Source of the DNA: JAADHU01 sp964446495 | GTDB lineage: Bacteria; Pseudomonadota; Gammaproteobacteria; Steroidobacterales; Woeseiaceae | Assembly (NCBI GenBank): GCA_964446495.1 | Contig: CAYUOY010000004.1 | Location: forward strand, 1 to 64,000 | Length of the DNA: 64,000 nt | Direction of reading: 5' to 3' | In this document: piece by piece, positions 51,189 through 61,344 of the stretch | How the letters are laid out: the number at the start of each line of letters is the position of its first letter | How positions within the stretch are numbered: the stretch's first letter is position 1 | The notes under the pieces: model-generated | Told to the model about the DNA's origin: nothing | The model's input: only the letters and a program-made list of their open reading frames with translations | Database searches by the model: none | Position numbers and translations under genes: made by a program

Positions 51189-52805
51189 ATGACATCAGTC
51201 CTGAAGCACAACGCGTTCATTGTATTGGTAACAACATTGCTTGTCTTTTTCGGCTCATCACTGGTCGCAGCGGCGACACCTGCAGCCGCTGAGCCTATTT
51301 CTTTTTTGCATCTGAACGACACCTATCGAGTCGGTGCCGTTGAGGACGGCAATCGCGGTGGCTTCGGTCGCGTGACAACGGTAATTCGCGAGCTACAGAA
51401 GCAGGGTAGAACAGTGCTATTACTGCATGGTGGAGATTTTCTGTACCCGTCACTGGAAAGCCAGCTCTGGAACGGAGAACAGATGGTGGAAGGCATGAAT
51501 TTCATGCATACGCTTGCACCGATGTTCGTGGTCCCTGGAAATCATGAATTCGATCGGAGGACACCGGAGGCCATCGTCGATGCCGTGCGGCAATCGGAAT
51601 TCGTATGGCTGGCTGACAACCTGAAGTTGCAAACCGGTTCCGAAGACGTTGACCGAAGACTGCAGAGCCGGGTCACCGCCGAGATCAATGGTCATAAAAT
51701 CGGAATATTCGCCTTGACCGTAATGCCGGGACACGGCGGCAACAAGCGCGAGTACACTGAGTTTGGCGCAAATTATCTGAGCGAGGCGGAAGAGGCCATT
51801 GAGAGTTTCGAGGCAGCGGGTGTTGATCTGATTTTCGGATTGACTCATCTGCAGTTAGGCGATGATATCGACATTGCCGCACTCAAAGCGCAGCACCCGA
51901 AATTTCTATTCGTCGCGGGAGGACATGATCACGAGCCTGAACACGTAGCGGCCACTGAGTCGACTGCAGAGATAATGAAGGGGGCGTCCAATGCCCGGAG
52001 TATCTGGCAGATCGATGTCACTTTCGACCCGAATGGATTGCCTTCCATCGAAACCAAAATGATCGCGCTGGATACGAGCATCGCGAAGGATGCAGAGTAT
52101 CAGGTCATCGCCGACAAATGGCGTGCGCGGTTGTTGGCCAAGGTTCCTTTTTTGGCCAGCAAGATTGGTGAGGCGGCCGTGGTGCTGGACGGTCGGGAGG
52201 TCGCCGTTCGAAGTGGCGAGAGTAACTGGGGAAATTTCATTGCCGATCAAATGCGCGGTGCCTTCGGCAAGCCGCCGATGGAACTGGCCTTTATCAACGG
52301 CGGCACACTACGCATTGATGACTACATTGCCGGCGATATTACCTTCGAGGACATCGGACGAACATTCGGTTTTTCCTCTTTTCTGCGCTCACTGGGTATG
52401 ACCGGGGCAGAATTTCGTTCGACCCTGGAGGCAGGTTACCGAGGCACCGGGCTCGGCAAAGGCTATTTTCCGCAAATCTCTGGTTTCAGGGTTTGCATCG
52501 ATCAAACTCAGCCGGAAGGTTCTCGAATCGTGCAGATGCAAGTGCCTGCCGAAGATGGTTGGCAGGAAATTCAGGAAGACAGAGAGTATTCGGTTGTTGC
52601 TCCTGACTATTTGATCGGTGGTGGCGATGGCTACAAATTTCCGCCAGACCGACGTCTGTCTCGTCCCGGATCGGAACTGAAGTACCTGGTGCTTGACGCC
52701 ATTATCCGCGCGCAGGCAGCGGGAACGCCGATTGGAAAATTGGTTGACCCCCACCATCGGCGCATTGCCTTCCTCAAGTCGGGGAGTGAGCAATGCTACC
52801 AATGA
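51189..52805 (+). CDS. Secreted 5'-nucleotidase (UshA-like)
   Basis: ATG 51189 begins a signal peptide (hydrophobic 8-25, cleavage near AAAEP). The metallophosphoesterase domain has LHLNDTYR, GGDFLYPS, VPGNHEFD, THLQLGDD and GGHDHEPEH; the C-terminal substrate domain has NWGNFIADQMR, FINGGTLRID and DYLIGGGDGY. 538 residues, as in UshA/CpdB/NadN relatives. It hydrolyses nucleotides in the periplasm. Ends at a bidirectional terminator. Confidence 0.92.
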   Translation: MTSVLKHNAFIVLVTTLLVFFGSSLVAAATPAAAEPISFLHLNDTYRVGAVEDGNRGGFGRVTTVIRELQKQGRTVLLLHGGDFLYPSLESQLWNGEQMVEGMNFMHTLAPMFVVPGNHEFDRRTPEAIVDAVRQSEFVWLADNLKLQTGSEDVDRRLQSRVTAEINGHKIGIFALTVMPGHGGNKREYTEFGANYLSEAEEAIESFEAAGVDLIFGLTHLQLGDDIDIAALKAQHPKFLFVAGGHDHEPEHVAATESTAEIMKGASNARSIWQIDVTFDPNGLPSIETKMIALDTSIAKDAEYQVIADKWRARLLAKVPFLASKIGEAAVVLDGREVAVRSGESNWGNFIADQMRGAFGKPPMELAFINGGTLRIDDYIAGDITFEDIGRTFGFSSFLRSLGMTGAEFRSTLEAGYRGTGLGKGYFPQISGFRVCIDQTQPEGSRIVQMQVPAEDGWQEIQEDREYSVVAPDYLIGGGDGYKFPPDRRLSRPGSELKYLVLDAIIRAQAAGTPIGKLVDPHHRRIAFLKSGSEQCYQ

Positions 52806-52833
52806 AAAAGGGGGTACCGAAGTACCCCCTTTT
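52806..52833. terminator. Bidirectional intrinsic terminator
   Basis: Perfect 12-bp stem AAAAGGGGGTAC / GTACCCCCTTTT with a four-base loop, between the convergent 5'-nucleotidase (stop 52803-52805) and TonB receptor (stop 52865). A-run on one side and T-run on the other serve both directions. Confidence 0.93.
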
Positions 52834-52864
52834 GGATTGACGAGTTCGAAATCGCCTTTCTGGT

Positions 52865-55800
52865 TTAGCGGCGCGGGCCCCCAAACAGGTACTTGACGCC
52901 GAACTGTACACGCCACAAAGAATCATCTGTGTCGACGTTTGTAGCGTTGAAATTGTTTCCGCTACTGTCTCTCCTGCCTGGGTTAAAGTTGCTGTAAACG
53001 TATCGACCGTTGTCACTATCGAAATCAGCTCGAATAACGGGTACGGCCTCAAAGATATTGCCGGTGTCCGCAAATCTCTGCACATTCGCGCCGTCATCAA
53101 ACAAGTTCAGAACGTTCTCAATATCAAAGAACAGTTTCAGTGAGTGTTGCAGCCCAGGTAACGGGATATCCTGTTGGATTCGAATATCCAGGTCGGAAGT
53201 CCAGCTTTGATCGAATGCATTCCGTGGTGAAATTCTGCCTGCAAACTTATTTAGCCCGGACCGATCCAGGAAGTTGAAAAAGGCGGACTGCTCAGCTGCA
53301 TCCATATTCGAAAAATCCACGAGTGGGTCACCGGGACCGGTTGGCACATAAAGCAGATTTCGCTCTTCGTCATCGGAATCGCCGAAAGTAGCTTGTTCAC
53401 CACGGCTGTCATACGTGTAGCTGAAGGGTCGGCCAGATCGACGCCGGAAAAACAATGCAATCGTCGTTGGATTGTCGTCGAAAAAGTAATGTTTCAATGT
53501 TGCCGAAAGCACGAAGTTTTGCCCATTCTGGTAGGGAGATTGTGCAATCACATTTCGATTAATTTGGGGAGTAGCAACTTCCTCAAAACTGGACGTTGCC
53601 GTAGAGCTACCCACCGGATTCCCGATTTTGGCGTCCGTGTAGGCATAACCAAAATTAAGATTGAGTGATGTGTCCTCGTTGAAATCAAGTGTTTTCCCAA
53701 GCTTGACGGAAAAAGTCGTCGTTTCCCCGCTGGGCCCATTGGTCATCAAGATATCTTCGTCGCGGCCACCGGCGTCACAGGCAGTACTCACGTTGCTGAA
53801 TCCCTGGCCAGGGCCGATAAATACTGCGTCGCAACCAGCTCTGAGCGGATCAATTGCATTCATTTGCAAACGCCCATCCGGCAGGAGGATGTCATTTCCT
53901 GCATCGTCAACATTGCCTGTCAGTGTCAGATCCAGAAACTCGGCAGAATTCTTGTGATTACTATAGATGTAATCCAGTTGCACATTCCAATCGTTGAAGA
54001 GGCCGATAGACGATTCGGAATCGAGGCTCAGACCAATGTTCCAGCGCTGCGTTGATGGCAGCTCGAAGTCAGGGTCGATTGCGTGCGCACGCGCGGTGTT
54101 TTGGGTTGCATCAGTGATTTGTTGTTGAACAATGCAGTCAGGAATTCCAGAGAAATCGCCGTTACCATCCAGGACTTGCAAGACTGAGGGATCACAAACC
54201 GGACTCGAACTGCGTCCACGCCCAATGCCGCCGCCAAAATTTGAAAACGCATTGGAGAAGTGAACGGTCGGGTCACCGCCAGTGAATACGCCAAATCCAG
54301 CCCGCAACTGCATTTCGCCCATGTTATTCCATGGCAGGTCATACGTCAGGCCCAGTCTCGGTAGTAGAATATCCAAGCCATCAAATCCTGTTGCGTTGGT
54401 GAAACCGTAGCGCTCCATGAAAACAGGGTTTGCAATCGGACTGTCATCCGACTGGTAGGTGTCATATCGAAGGCCCGCCGTGACGATGAGCCCATCCGAT
54501 GCCTGCCATTCATCCTGTAAATAAAACGTATGTATGTTGCGCTTGAAACTGGCCGCCGCATCATTGATATCACCGGTAAAGGAGCCATCTCCCTGAATCG
54601 GGGTAGTGCGACCGTTGTTGGTGCTGGCAAGACCAGCATCCAGGGCTGCTATGTCAGCAAAGGTAATCGTGCCTGTTCCATTGGCGACGAATAGATTGAA
54701 AACATCCAGGGAATCGAGTTCGTAACCCAGGGTTAGCGTGTGATCGCCCATAATGTAGTCGCCGGCAAGCTTAAACTGATCCAGCGTGTATTGAAGGTCA
54801 TTCGCACTACGGAAGAAACCCGGGCCACTCGTGAGAACCACGTTTCCATCCCCGTCCTCGACCTGGATACGCGGAATCGGGACAGCGTCCTGCGCTTCCC
54901 CGCCGCCAAGCGGTCCCTGAAGATCTGTTACGTCGAGACTGGAGTAGCGCAGTTCAGTCGAGAACCGATCGGTCCAGTTTGAAAAGAGCCGGCCTGAAAT
55001 GGCATCGGACTTAGTACCTTCTACCTCAAAATTATCCGAGAACGTAAAGCCCCCAAAACCAAAATCATCTTCCTCCAGATTCAATTCTTCCAAGTCTACG
55101 TAGGTTGCCTCAAAACGATGATTGTCATTAATGTTCCAGTCGATGCGAGCGAATATCCGTTCACTGGTCCGTGGCAGGCTTCTGACGAGAAATCCAGGGT
55201 CGCGATCGTATTTGGCACCCAGAATAGCGCCGATAGCGTTGGCATCTTCAAGAGTCAAGTCTCCCTCATTTTGAAACCCAGCGCCGATAGGACCGGCATT
55301 CTGTGCACCACCTTCGTCTGTTTCTTCATATGAGGCATAAAAGAAAAGCTTGTCCTTGATGATGGGGCCGCTGAACTCAAAGCCATAGGTCTTGTCTTCG
55401 AATGGCTCCGAAATAACATCATTGCCGTCCAGTTTGCCACCCAGCATATCTTCGTCGCTAAACAGATAGAATGCCGAGCCTTGAAAATCGTTGCTGCCCG
55501 ACTTTGTGACGACATTGACGTTGCAGCCGGTAAATTGACCGTATTGCACGTCAATAGGCGCAAATTCGACCGAGGCAGATCTAACGGTGTCAAAAGGAAT
55601 AGGGAAGGTATTGCGTGCTGAATTGCCCGATGCGTTCAGACCAAAACCATCTGCGCTGCGAACACCATCAATCGTGAATGAATTCGATCTGTTGCTGCCC
55701 CCGGAGCAGGAAATACGAAAGCCATTGCCACCACTGGAGCGCCCGATACCAACACGTGGGTCGAGCCGTATAACATCGCGAATCTGGCGACTGATTGTTG

Positions 55801-56290
55801 GCAAGGCTTGAATCTCGGCGAGATTAAATGACGAACTCGGTCCTATGGCGAGATCGGCACCGGCGACATCACGAGATGCTGTAACAACAATCTCCTCAAT
55901 CTGACCCGCGGCTTCTTCCAGGGAAATATTAAACGTCGTTGCACCGGAGAGCTTGGTAAATACGTCGGTGATCAGCGCATCCTTATACTCCGAGGAGGCA
56001 ACCGCAATTGTGTACGGACCACCTACCGTCAGGCCGCGGACGTTGAACGATCCACTGGCGTTGGCTGTCACCACACGACGGGAACCTGTGCGGGTATCCG
56101 TTACGGTAACTGTGGTTCCGGCGGCTGGCGAACCGGATGGGTCCGTAACGGTGCCTCGTACAGAGCCGGTAATTTCCTGCGCAAAGCCTGCGACAGGGAT
56201 GGCGAATAGCAACATTGCTGCGAGCCACGCGGTTCCGAGTTTGCTCAAAAACTTAAGCGTCGGGCGTGGGGTGATCGGGCTGTTATTCAT
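52865..56290 (-). CDS. Oar-like TonB-dependent receptor with carboxypeptidase regulatory-like domain
   Basis: From ATG 56290 (GGGGATCC upstream) the protein is 1141 residues. Signal peptide to about AGFAQ; then a CarboxypepD_reg-like domain (about 40-125, GTVTDPSGSPAAGTTVTVTD); a TonB-box-like EEIVVTASRD; a plug with NRSNSFTIDGVRSADGFG; and a large barrel ending VKYLFGGPRR. Such Oar-type receptors are longer than siderophore receptors and often handle proteins or large ligands. In a region for nucleotide use it might bind a polymer such as nucleic acid, but no evidence shows this. Confidence 0.9.
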   Translation of the reverse strand: MNNSPITPRPTLKFLSKLGTAWLAAMLLFAIPVAGFAQEITGSVRGTVTDPSGSPAAGTTVTVTDTRTGSRRVVTANASGSFNVRGLTVGGPYTIAVASSEYKDALITDVFTKLSGATTFNISLEEAAGQIEEIVVTASRDVAGADLAIGPSSSFNLAEIQALPTISRQIRDVIRLDPRVGIGRSSGGNGFRISCSGGSNRSNSFTIDGVRSADGFGLNASGNSARNTFPIPFDTVRSASVEFAPIDVQYGQFTGCNVNVVTKSGSNDFQGSAFYLFSDEDMLGGKLDGNDVISEPFEDKTYGFEFSGPIIKDKLFFYASYEETDEGGAQNAGPIGAGFQNEGDLTLEDANAIGAILGAKYDRDPGFLVRSLPRTSERIFARIDWNINDNHRFEATYVDLEELNLEEDDFGFGGFTFSDNFEVEGTKSDAISGRLFSNWTDRFSTELRYSSLDVTDLQGPLGGGEAQDAVPIPRIQVEDGDGNVVLTSGPGFFRSANDLQYTLDQFKLAGDYIMGDHTLTLGYELDSLDVFNLFVANGTGTITFADIAALDAGLASTNNGRTTPIQGDGSFTGDINDAAASFKRNIHTFYLQDEWQASDGLIVTAGLRYDTYQSDDSPIANPVFMERYGFTNATGFDGLDILLPRLGLTYDLPWNNMGEMQLRAGFGVFTGGDPTVHFSNAFSNFGGGIGRGRSSSPVCDPSVLQVLDGNGDFSGIPDCIVQQQITDATQNTARAHAIDPDFELPSTQRWNIGLSLDSESSIGLFNDWNVQLDYIYSNHKNSAEFLDLTLTGNVDDAGNDILLPDGRLQMNAIDPLRAGCDAVFIGPGQGFSNVSTACDAGGRDEDILMTNGPSGETTTFSVKLGKTLDFNEDTSLNLNFGYAYTDAKIGNPVGSSTATSSFEEVATPQINRNVIAQSPYQNGQNFVLSATLKHYFFDDNPTTIALFFRRRSGRPFSYTYDSRGEQATFGDSDDEERNLLYVPTGPGDPLVDFSNMDAAEQSAFFNFLDRSGLNKFAGRISPRNAFDQSWTSDLDIRIQQDIPLPGLQHSLKLFFDIENVLNLFDDGANVQRFADTGNIFEAVPVIRADFDSDNGRYVYSNFNPGRRDSSGNNFNATNVDTDDSLWRVQFGVKYLFGGPRR

Positions 56291-56736
56291 TGTGGATCCC
56301 CAAGATGGAAAAAGAAGAAATGCCGGGTCAAGAAACAAGACAGTGGAATTCCAGTTTGCCAGCAGGTCGAAACTGATCGATAAGAAGCGTGACTCAGTGC
56401 CTACTGTTGTATTTATGTGGCTAATTTAACCCAGCAAAAAAGACTGTGCAATACGGGCCGAAAATTCGCGCGCCCTGATCTGGCCGAGCCAGCCCGTGAT
56501 CCCACCAGAAAGAGTCTGAACCCAGATCGAATCTATCCGAATTTGTTCATTTATAATTGTTTTTTAAGGGATTATTAGCAATCAAGAGCTACTCGAATTG
56601 TTGCTCGGATCGCCGGGCGTCGTTGCCAGGCCCGGCACTGTGGTCCGTTCCGGTCGCGAACTGACTCTGAAAGCGGTGCAATTCTGCGCAAATTCACGCT
56701 GTGGGGTTTTTGCTACAAAAGCCAGGCAGAGCTTGC
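56291..56736. other. Intergenic region upstream of the Oar-like receptor
   Basis: 446 bases with no convincing gene. It carries an AT-rich stretch around 56545-56585 (ATTTATAATTGTTTTTTAAG) that could hold a promoter for the minus-strand receptor. An open plus-strand frame near 56580-56740 lacks a plausible start and domain. Confidence 0.4.
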
Positions 56737-57648
56737 TTATCGCTGGGCTGCCGGGTTATCCGGCAATTCCCGGACTTGAATGCGATACAAAGGCGCATTC
56801 CTTGCTTCCACGGTGATGAAGAGGTCACGGTTATTCAGAGCCGCTGCTTCTGCCGCCTTTATCGCACCGAGTTCAATCACGATCGGAGAGCGTTGTAGCG
56901 CGCTCAGCCACGGCTCATTTTCCTGGCGGCGGTAAAAATAGGCCGCCCGGTAGGTCAGTATGACGGCCGATTTTCCGTCTGCCGCAAAATCCATGGCTGT
57001 GGGCTGCCAATACCAGTTCATCGTGGCTACGGCGTTGTCCAGATCTTCCCCGGTGGGTTGCGGAATGCTGGCGACGGTGCCAAGAAATGTGGCCGTGATC
57101 ACCTCATTCCCCTCATTTTGGCTGGGCCCGAGTGGAACCGCGTAAAGTTCGGCCGGGATGGTTCGTTTGGAGAGCACATAGGCGAGGTTCTTACTCGCAT
57201 CGACGGCCATCGCTTCCGCGTCGCGCGGTCCGTCCGGATATCGAAAGTCAATCCGCCGGGAGGGCGTCACCGGAGGTGTGGGAAGCTCAGGTTCTTCGAT
57301 GAGGTAAAGCGTAACGTGATCCCGGATCGCCAGGTTGTCGCCAACGTCAGCAATTAATAGTCTGGCCGTACCTCCGGACTCAAACGACGCGAGGTCTTCC
57401 CAGTCAAAATTTCCAGCGTCTTCAAGTAAAAGTGAGCCGTGTTCTGCGCCGTCGTAAGCGAAGGCGAAAAGAATCGGAGGCGAGCCACTATCATTCAGTG
57501 CCCACAAGCGCCCGCCTCGTTTCATAGAGAAGGCGAGGCCACTGGCTTCTGTAATGGTGGCATTTTGCAACGTGCCGGTTTGTTCGGGACCACTGTTAGC
57601 TGTTCCGCTGCCAATCAGGATAAAAAGGTAGAGAGCGAATTTCCTCAC
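56737..57648 (-). CDS. Secreted beta-propeller-like protein of unknown function
   Basis: 303 residues starting at a GTG that overlaps the stop of the NUP gene (GTGA). Short signal peptide (LYLFILIGSGTANS). Motifs: EASGLAFSMKRGGRLWALNDSG (residues 34-55), NFDWEDLASFESG, LLIADVGDN and DAEAMAVDASKNLAYVLSKR (about 142-161). They recur in an esterase-like/propeller family of secreted proteins whose function is not clear to me. Co-translation with NUP suggests a periplasmic role in nucleoside or base handling. Confidence 0.65.
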   Translation of the reverse strand: MRKFALYLFILIGSGTANSGPEQTGTLQNATITEASGLAFSMKRGGRLWALNDSGSPPILFAFAYDGAEHGSLLLEDAGNFDWEDLASFESGGTARLLIADVGDNLAIRDHVTLYLIEEPELPTPPVTPSRRIDFRYPDGPRDAEAMAVDASKNLAYVLSKRTIPAELYAVPLGPSQNEGNEVITATFLGTVASIPQPTGEDLDNAVATMNWYWQPTAMDFAADGKSAVILTYRAAYFYRRQENEPWLSALQRSPIVIELGAIKAAEAAALNNRDLFITVEARNAPLYRIQVRELPDNPAAQR

Positions 57649-58733
57649 GGTGTCACGGTGGGAATCTGGTGCTTGTAGGTGTCCCAGTTCGATAGAATCT
57701 CATCGATCACAACGGAGCCAACGATATACGCCGTCTCAACGGCGAGGTCGATGCCGGTATAGCCGACATTTTCTTGCAGTAAGCTTTCGGCCGCCGTTAC
57801 CCCCGGCGGTGGCATGGTGAAATTGCTGGCGGTACGCAGGACCATGAGACGATCCTTATCGGCTCGCCCGGCTTTGTCCAGATAGGTCAGTGACTGGATC
57901 GTACCGGTATCTTCCATGGCCGAAGAAACGAACTCCCCATCGCCATCGGACCAGTAGTCAACCCAGGCGTTGGCCCAACCATTCAATATTTCGCCATGCC
58001 AGAAGGTCAGGGCGGCCAGATTGTCGCCTAACAGGACGAAAGGCGGCTTTCGCGCATTCGGATGTCCAACATAACGGGCTCGGGCGATGGCAACCTCTTC
58101 GTTGTCCGGTAGTGGCGTATCCTTGCTGAGTTCAAAAGCCCACTCTGCCAAAGACCCATTGATGCGGAACACCTCTCCTCTCGGGGTCGGTTTTTCCGGG
58201 TCAAACGGGACTTTGGTGTGCCGGGCGATGTAACCCCACTGCCAGTCCGCGGGCATTTCTCGTGGATCGATTTCGTGTGCCAGGTCACCGTCGACCAGAT
58301 ATTCGGCCCAGGCGGCGGAGCCAATCGAGGCATCCTCGGGATCGAAGCCGGCGATGCCGGCTACTAACCAATAGCTGGACGACAGATCGAATCGCGGGTC
58401 CATTCCAAGCGCCATGATCGACGCTGCTGCTTTCGCCGTTCCAGCACCGGTCACAATGGCCAGAATGCCGCTTTCCGCATTGAAGTGAAGATCGTGTTCA
58501 CCCTGGAAGGGGAAAATCTGGTCAAGATGGCGACGCTCGTTCCATAACTGGAATTCACCGGGTGCATCCCCGCTATCCGCCCCCCGCTCGAACATGGTGA
58601 CCAGCACGATCTTGACTTCGATGGGTACCGGCTCGGTGTTAGCAAATCGTTGTTGGCTGGTGTCGTTGCAGGCCGCCAGCGTAAGCAGGGTGAACAGCAA
58701 CAGTGCGCAACGCGTCTGACAGTTATCAATCAT
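57645..58733 (-). CDS. Purine nucleoside permease-family (NUP) lipoprotein
   Basis: 362-residue member of the NUP family, best known from fungal nucleoside uptake proteins and related to nucleoside phosphorylases. Lipobox TLAAC at about residues 18-22. Recognised stretches: IVLVTMFERG, GILAIVTGAGTAKAAASI, YWLVAGIAGFDPEDASIGSA and SAMEDTGTIQSL. Despite the name it is a soluble, phosphorylase-like fold held in the envelope by its lipid. It may bind or cleave purine nucleosides. Linked by overlap to the next gene and near the secreted deaminase and the AzgA-like permease. Confidence 0.85.
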   Translation of the reverse strand: MIDNCQTRCALLLFTLLTLAACNDTSQQRFANTEPVPIEVKIVLVTMFERGADSGDAPGEFQLWNERRHLDQIFPFQGEHDLHFNAESGILAIVTGAGTAKAAASIMALGMDPRFDLSSSYWLVAGIAGFDPEDASIGSAAWAEYLVDGDLAHEIDPREMPADWQWGYIARHTKVPFDPEKPTPRGEVFRINGSLAEWAFELSKDTPLPDNEEVAIARARYVGHPNARKPPFVLLGDNLAALTFWHGEILNGWANAWVDYWSDGDGEFVSSAMEDTGTIQSLTYLDKAGRADKDRLMVLRTASNFTMPPPGVTAAESLLQENVGYTGIDLAVETAYIVGSVVIDEILSNWDTYKHQIPTVTP

Positions 58734-58752
58734 ATCCGCTTCTCATGCAGTT

Positions 58753-58790
58753 AAAAAAAAGCCACAGCAACGAAGAGACGTTGCTGTGGC
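58753..58790 (-). terminator. Intrinsic terminator of the TonB receptor at 58812
   Basis: Twelve-bp stem GCCACAGCAACG / CGTTGCTGTGGC with a six-base loop (58761-58772 and 58779-58790), and an A-run at 58753-58760 that is a U-run on the minus transcript. It separates the receptor from the NUP gene. Confidence 0.92.
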
Positions 58791-58811
58791 CCGATTCTTT
58801 CTGCTGGCTTT

Positions 58812-61205
58812 CTAGAAGTGAAATGCCACAGATGCCTGGTAGTTTCTCGGCAATTCCGGCAACACGATAGCGCCACCGAACAGGTTCGGGAAGTTGGAGC
58901 GGAAATATCGCTCATCCGCCAGGTTCTTGCCGGTCAAACTAAAGGTCCAGCTTTCGGTCTCATAAATTATGCCCAGATTCAGCAAAGTGTAAGAAGGAAG
59001 CTTCACGGCCTGGGTATAACCGGAGTTAACGCTGTCAACCGACACCACGCTCGCATTCAACGCGACGCCGTTGTTAAACGCGTAGGTGCCGGTAAAGGTC
59101 AGGATATTCTCCGGAACACCGGCGCGTATCGCGCCCGCCTTGTCGGTGACTTCAGGTCCGTTACCGGCGAGCGTACCGCCGTAGAACAGAGTCGGATCGA
59201 TGGTCGGTACGTCCCCCGCACCATAGAAGGTGAAACGGCCGCCACCATCCAGTGTGGTCAGGTTGACGACCTCAATGTCCGAGTAACCGACCGTAAGCAA
59301 CAGGTTTTCGTTCACCACCCAGCGGGTTTCAAATTCCAGTCCTTGCGTGTTGTTGACCGTATTGGTGACGGTTGACTGAGCGCTGAAGTCGGTCCGCTGC
59401 TGTTCGTAAACCGAGAGCGCCATGTACAAGGAATCATCGAGGAAGCTGCCCTTGACACCAAACTCCAGCAGTTCCGAGGTGTCGTAGGCACTTTCAATGA
59501 GGATTTGCGAAATTGGGATGTTGGCACCCTGGCCAGCAACAAGAGTCGCCTGTTCCGACGCCGTCACATAGGGGATGATGCCAAATCCGGTTGCATACGA
59601 AACACTTGCGGTCCAGGAAACGCCGTCTTCAGTGACATCGGCTTTACTAGGATCCGGATCACCGAACAGCAACTTATTATCCGGTGACGAGGCATTTATG
59701 TCGATCGTGTCATAGCGAATGCCGAGAAGAATGCTCAGGCCGGATTCCCAGGTAAAGTCGGTCATCAGGCCAATGCCAAGATCGGTGTAGTCGCCGATAT
59801 CATATTCGGTGTAATCGCGGTCGATACGGGTGGCCAGCAGGCGCCGGTCAAGTGCGGTCGAAGGTCCTGTCAGGTCACGTCGATCGAAATACTCGTTGAT
59901 AAAGTCGTTTGCGCTCCTGAAATCTGTGTAGCGAACTGACGGTGAAATCTGGATCGACGAGGTCAGACTGCCGGTCTCGATCACTTTGGAAACGATGAAT
60001 TTTTCTTCGATGACCCAACTGTCATGGAATTGAGAGAATCCATAGGCATTCTCATTGATGTTCTCGTAGGATTCGTAGAAAAGCTGATTCCTGAGTTCCC
60101 AGCCACCGTTCGTTTCATAGATGGCGTCGAAATACAGTGTTGTAACCTCATTTTCCAGGCGGTCGTCAGCGGCAACCAGTACCTGGCTGCCTTTCAGTTT
60201 CGCGGTACCGACGTCTACCAGCGCTAACTGTGGATCCCATTCGGAGGGGTCCGCAAATTCGGGCCTGAAGGCGAACTCGAAGCAACCGCAGGCGAAGTAC
60301 TCCTGGTGCGAAATCGAGCCGTCACCATCAGTATCCAGCGGCTGTGCGTTACCCGTAACGTAAGTGCCATCGTCGATGAGTTCCTGTGTCAGACGGTTCC
60401 AGCCAGCGACCTGATTGCCTTCGTAGCGGTGATACATACCACCGAACTGGAATCTCAATTGGTCATTCACATCAACGTCAATCGACAGTTGTAGCAGCGT
60501 TTGGTCCGTCTTGGAGTTGTCGTAATAACTGCCGGAATTTTCCAGCATGGCATAGCCGTAGTAACCGAAGTCTTTGCTACCGATACGGCCCGGTCCGCCA
60601 ACTTCGCCAGTCAGAATGCTCTTGTCCCAGGAGCCTGTGGTGTAGCCAATCCGGCCTTCGTGCTGGTCAAGATACTGGCCACTGTCCGCCCGCGAGGATT
60701 TGGGTACAAAATTCATATAGCCGCCGATTTTTGACGGTCCGTAAATCGGTGTAGCCGGGCCGCGGACAATATCGATGCGGTCAGAAGCACCGATCGGTGT
60801 CGGGTAGTTGCCCGGATTATCCAGTCGGCGTACACCACGAAAATAGGTCTCGCCCGGTGTGCCGCGAACGTCCAGTCCGCCCGCAACACCGAAAAAGGAT
60901 TGCGTAAAGGTGCCCGGTGCCAGCGCGATGAGGTCATCGATATCTCCCATATCGAATCGCTCCATTTGCTCCGAGGTAATAGACGATGCTGAGCGTGGCG
61001 TTTCCAACAGCGTCTTGTCGAAACCAAAGACCGAGCCGACATTCTGCGTTGGCAAACTGCCAAGACTGCCCTCAACGATAATCTCGTCAACGGCCTCATC
61101 GTCGTCCTCGTCCTGTGCCAGCGCCTGGGTCGCGAATGCTGTGCCCAGCAGAGCAAGCGCGCCGATCGTTGCTGTTCTTGCGTTTAGTAACGTGTGAAAG
61201 TTCAT
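58812..61205 (-). CDS. TonB-dependent outer-membrane receptor
   Basis: From ATG 61205 (CGGAGG upstream) 797 residues. Signal peptide to about ATQALAQ; acidic stretch and TonB box DEIIVEG; plug with RIDIVRGPATPIYGPSKIGG; barrel ending RNYQASVAFHF with terminal Phe. It lacks the usual GPQGTLFGRN wording, having GPATPIYGPSKIGG instead, closer to a different receptor subgroup. Placed between an adenosine-deaminase-like enzyme and NUP, so a purine nucleoside ligand is the contextual guess. Confidence 0.9.
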   Translation of the reverse strand: MNFHTLLNARTATIGALALLGTAFATQALAQDEDDDEAVDEIIVEGSLGSLPTQNVGSVFGFDKTLLETPRSASSITSEQMERFDMGDIDDLIALAPGTFTQSFFGVAGGLDVRGTPGETYFRGVRRLDNPGNYPTPIGASDRIDIVRGPATPIYGPSKIGGYMNFVPKSSRADSGQYLDQHEGRIGYTTGSWDKSILTGEVGGPGRIGSKDFGYYGYAMLENSGSYYDNSKTDQTLLQLSIDVDVNDQLRFQFGGMYHRYEGNQVAGWNRLTQELIDDGTYVTGNAQPLDTDGDGSISHQEYFACGCFEFAFRPEFADPSEWDPQLALVDVGTAKLKGSQVLVAADDRLENEVTTLYFDAIYETNGGWELRNQLFYESYENINENAYGFSQFHDSWVIEEKFIVSKVIETGSLTSSIQISPSVRYTDFRSANDFINEYFDRRDLTGPSTALDRRLLATRIDRDYTEYDIGDYTDLGIGLMTDFTWESGLSILLGIRYDTIDINASSPDNKLLFGDPDPSKADVTEDGVSWTASVSYATGFGIIPYVTASEQATLVAGQGANIPISQILIESAYDTSELLEFGVKGSFLDDSLYMALSVYEQQRTDFSAQSTVTNTVNNTQGLEFETRWVVNENLLLTVGYSDIEVVNLTTLDGGGRFTFYGAGDVPTIDPTLFYGGTLAGNGPEVTDKAGAIRAGVPENILTFTGTYAFNNGVALNASVVSVDSVNSGYTQAVKLPSYTLLNLGIIYETESWTFSLTGKNLADERYFRSNFPNLFGGAIVLPELPRNYQASVAFHF

Positions 61206-61344
61206 TCTTGCAGCCTCCGGAAGTAGGTATCCGTGATTAGTTTTTGAAATGGACTGGTAGACGCCAGTTTTGTCGACGCCCACTTGATTACTTCAGTCTC
61301 TGGTTTGTTGGCTGTAGTTCCCCGCCCGTTTCGTGCGCTCCTGC

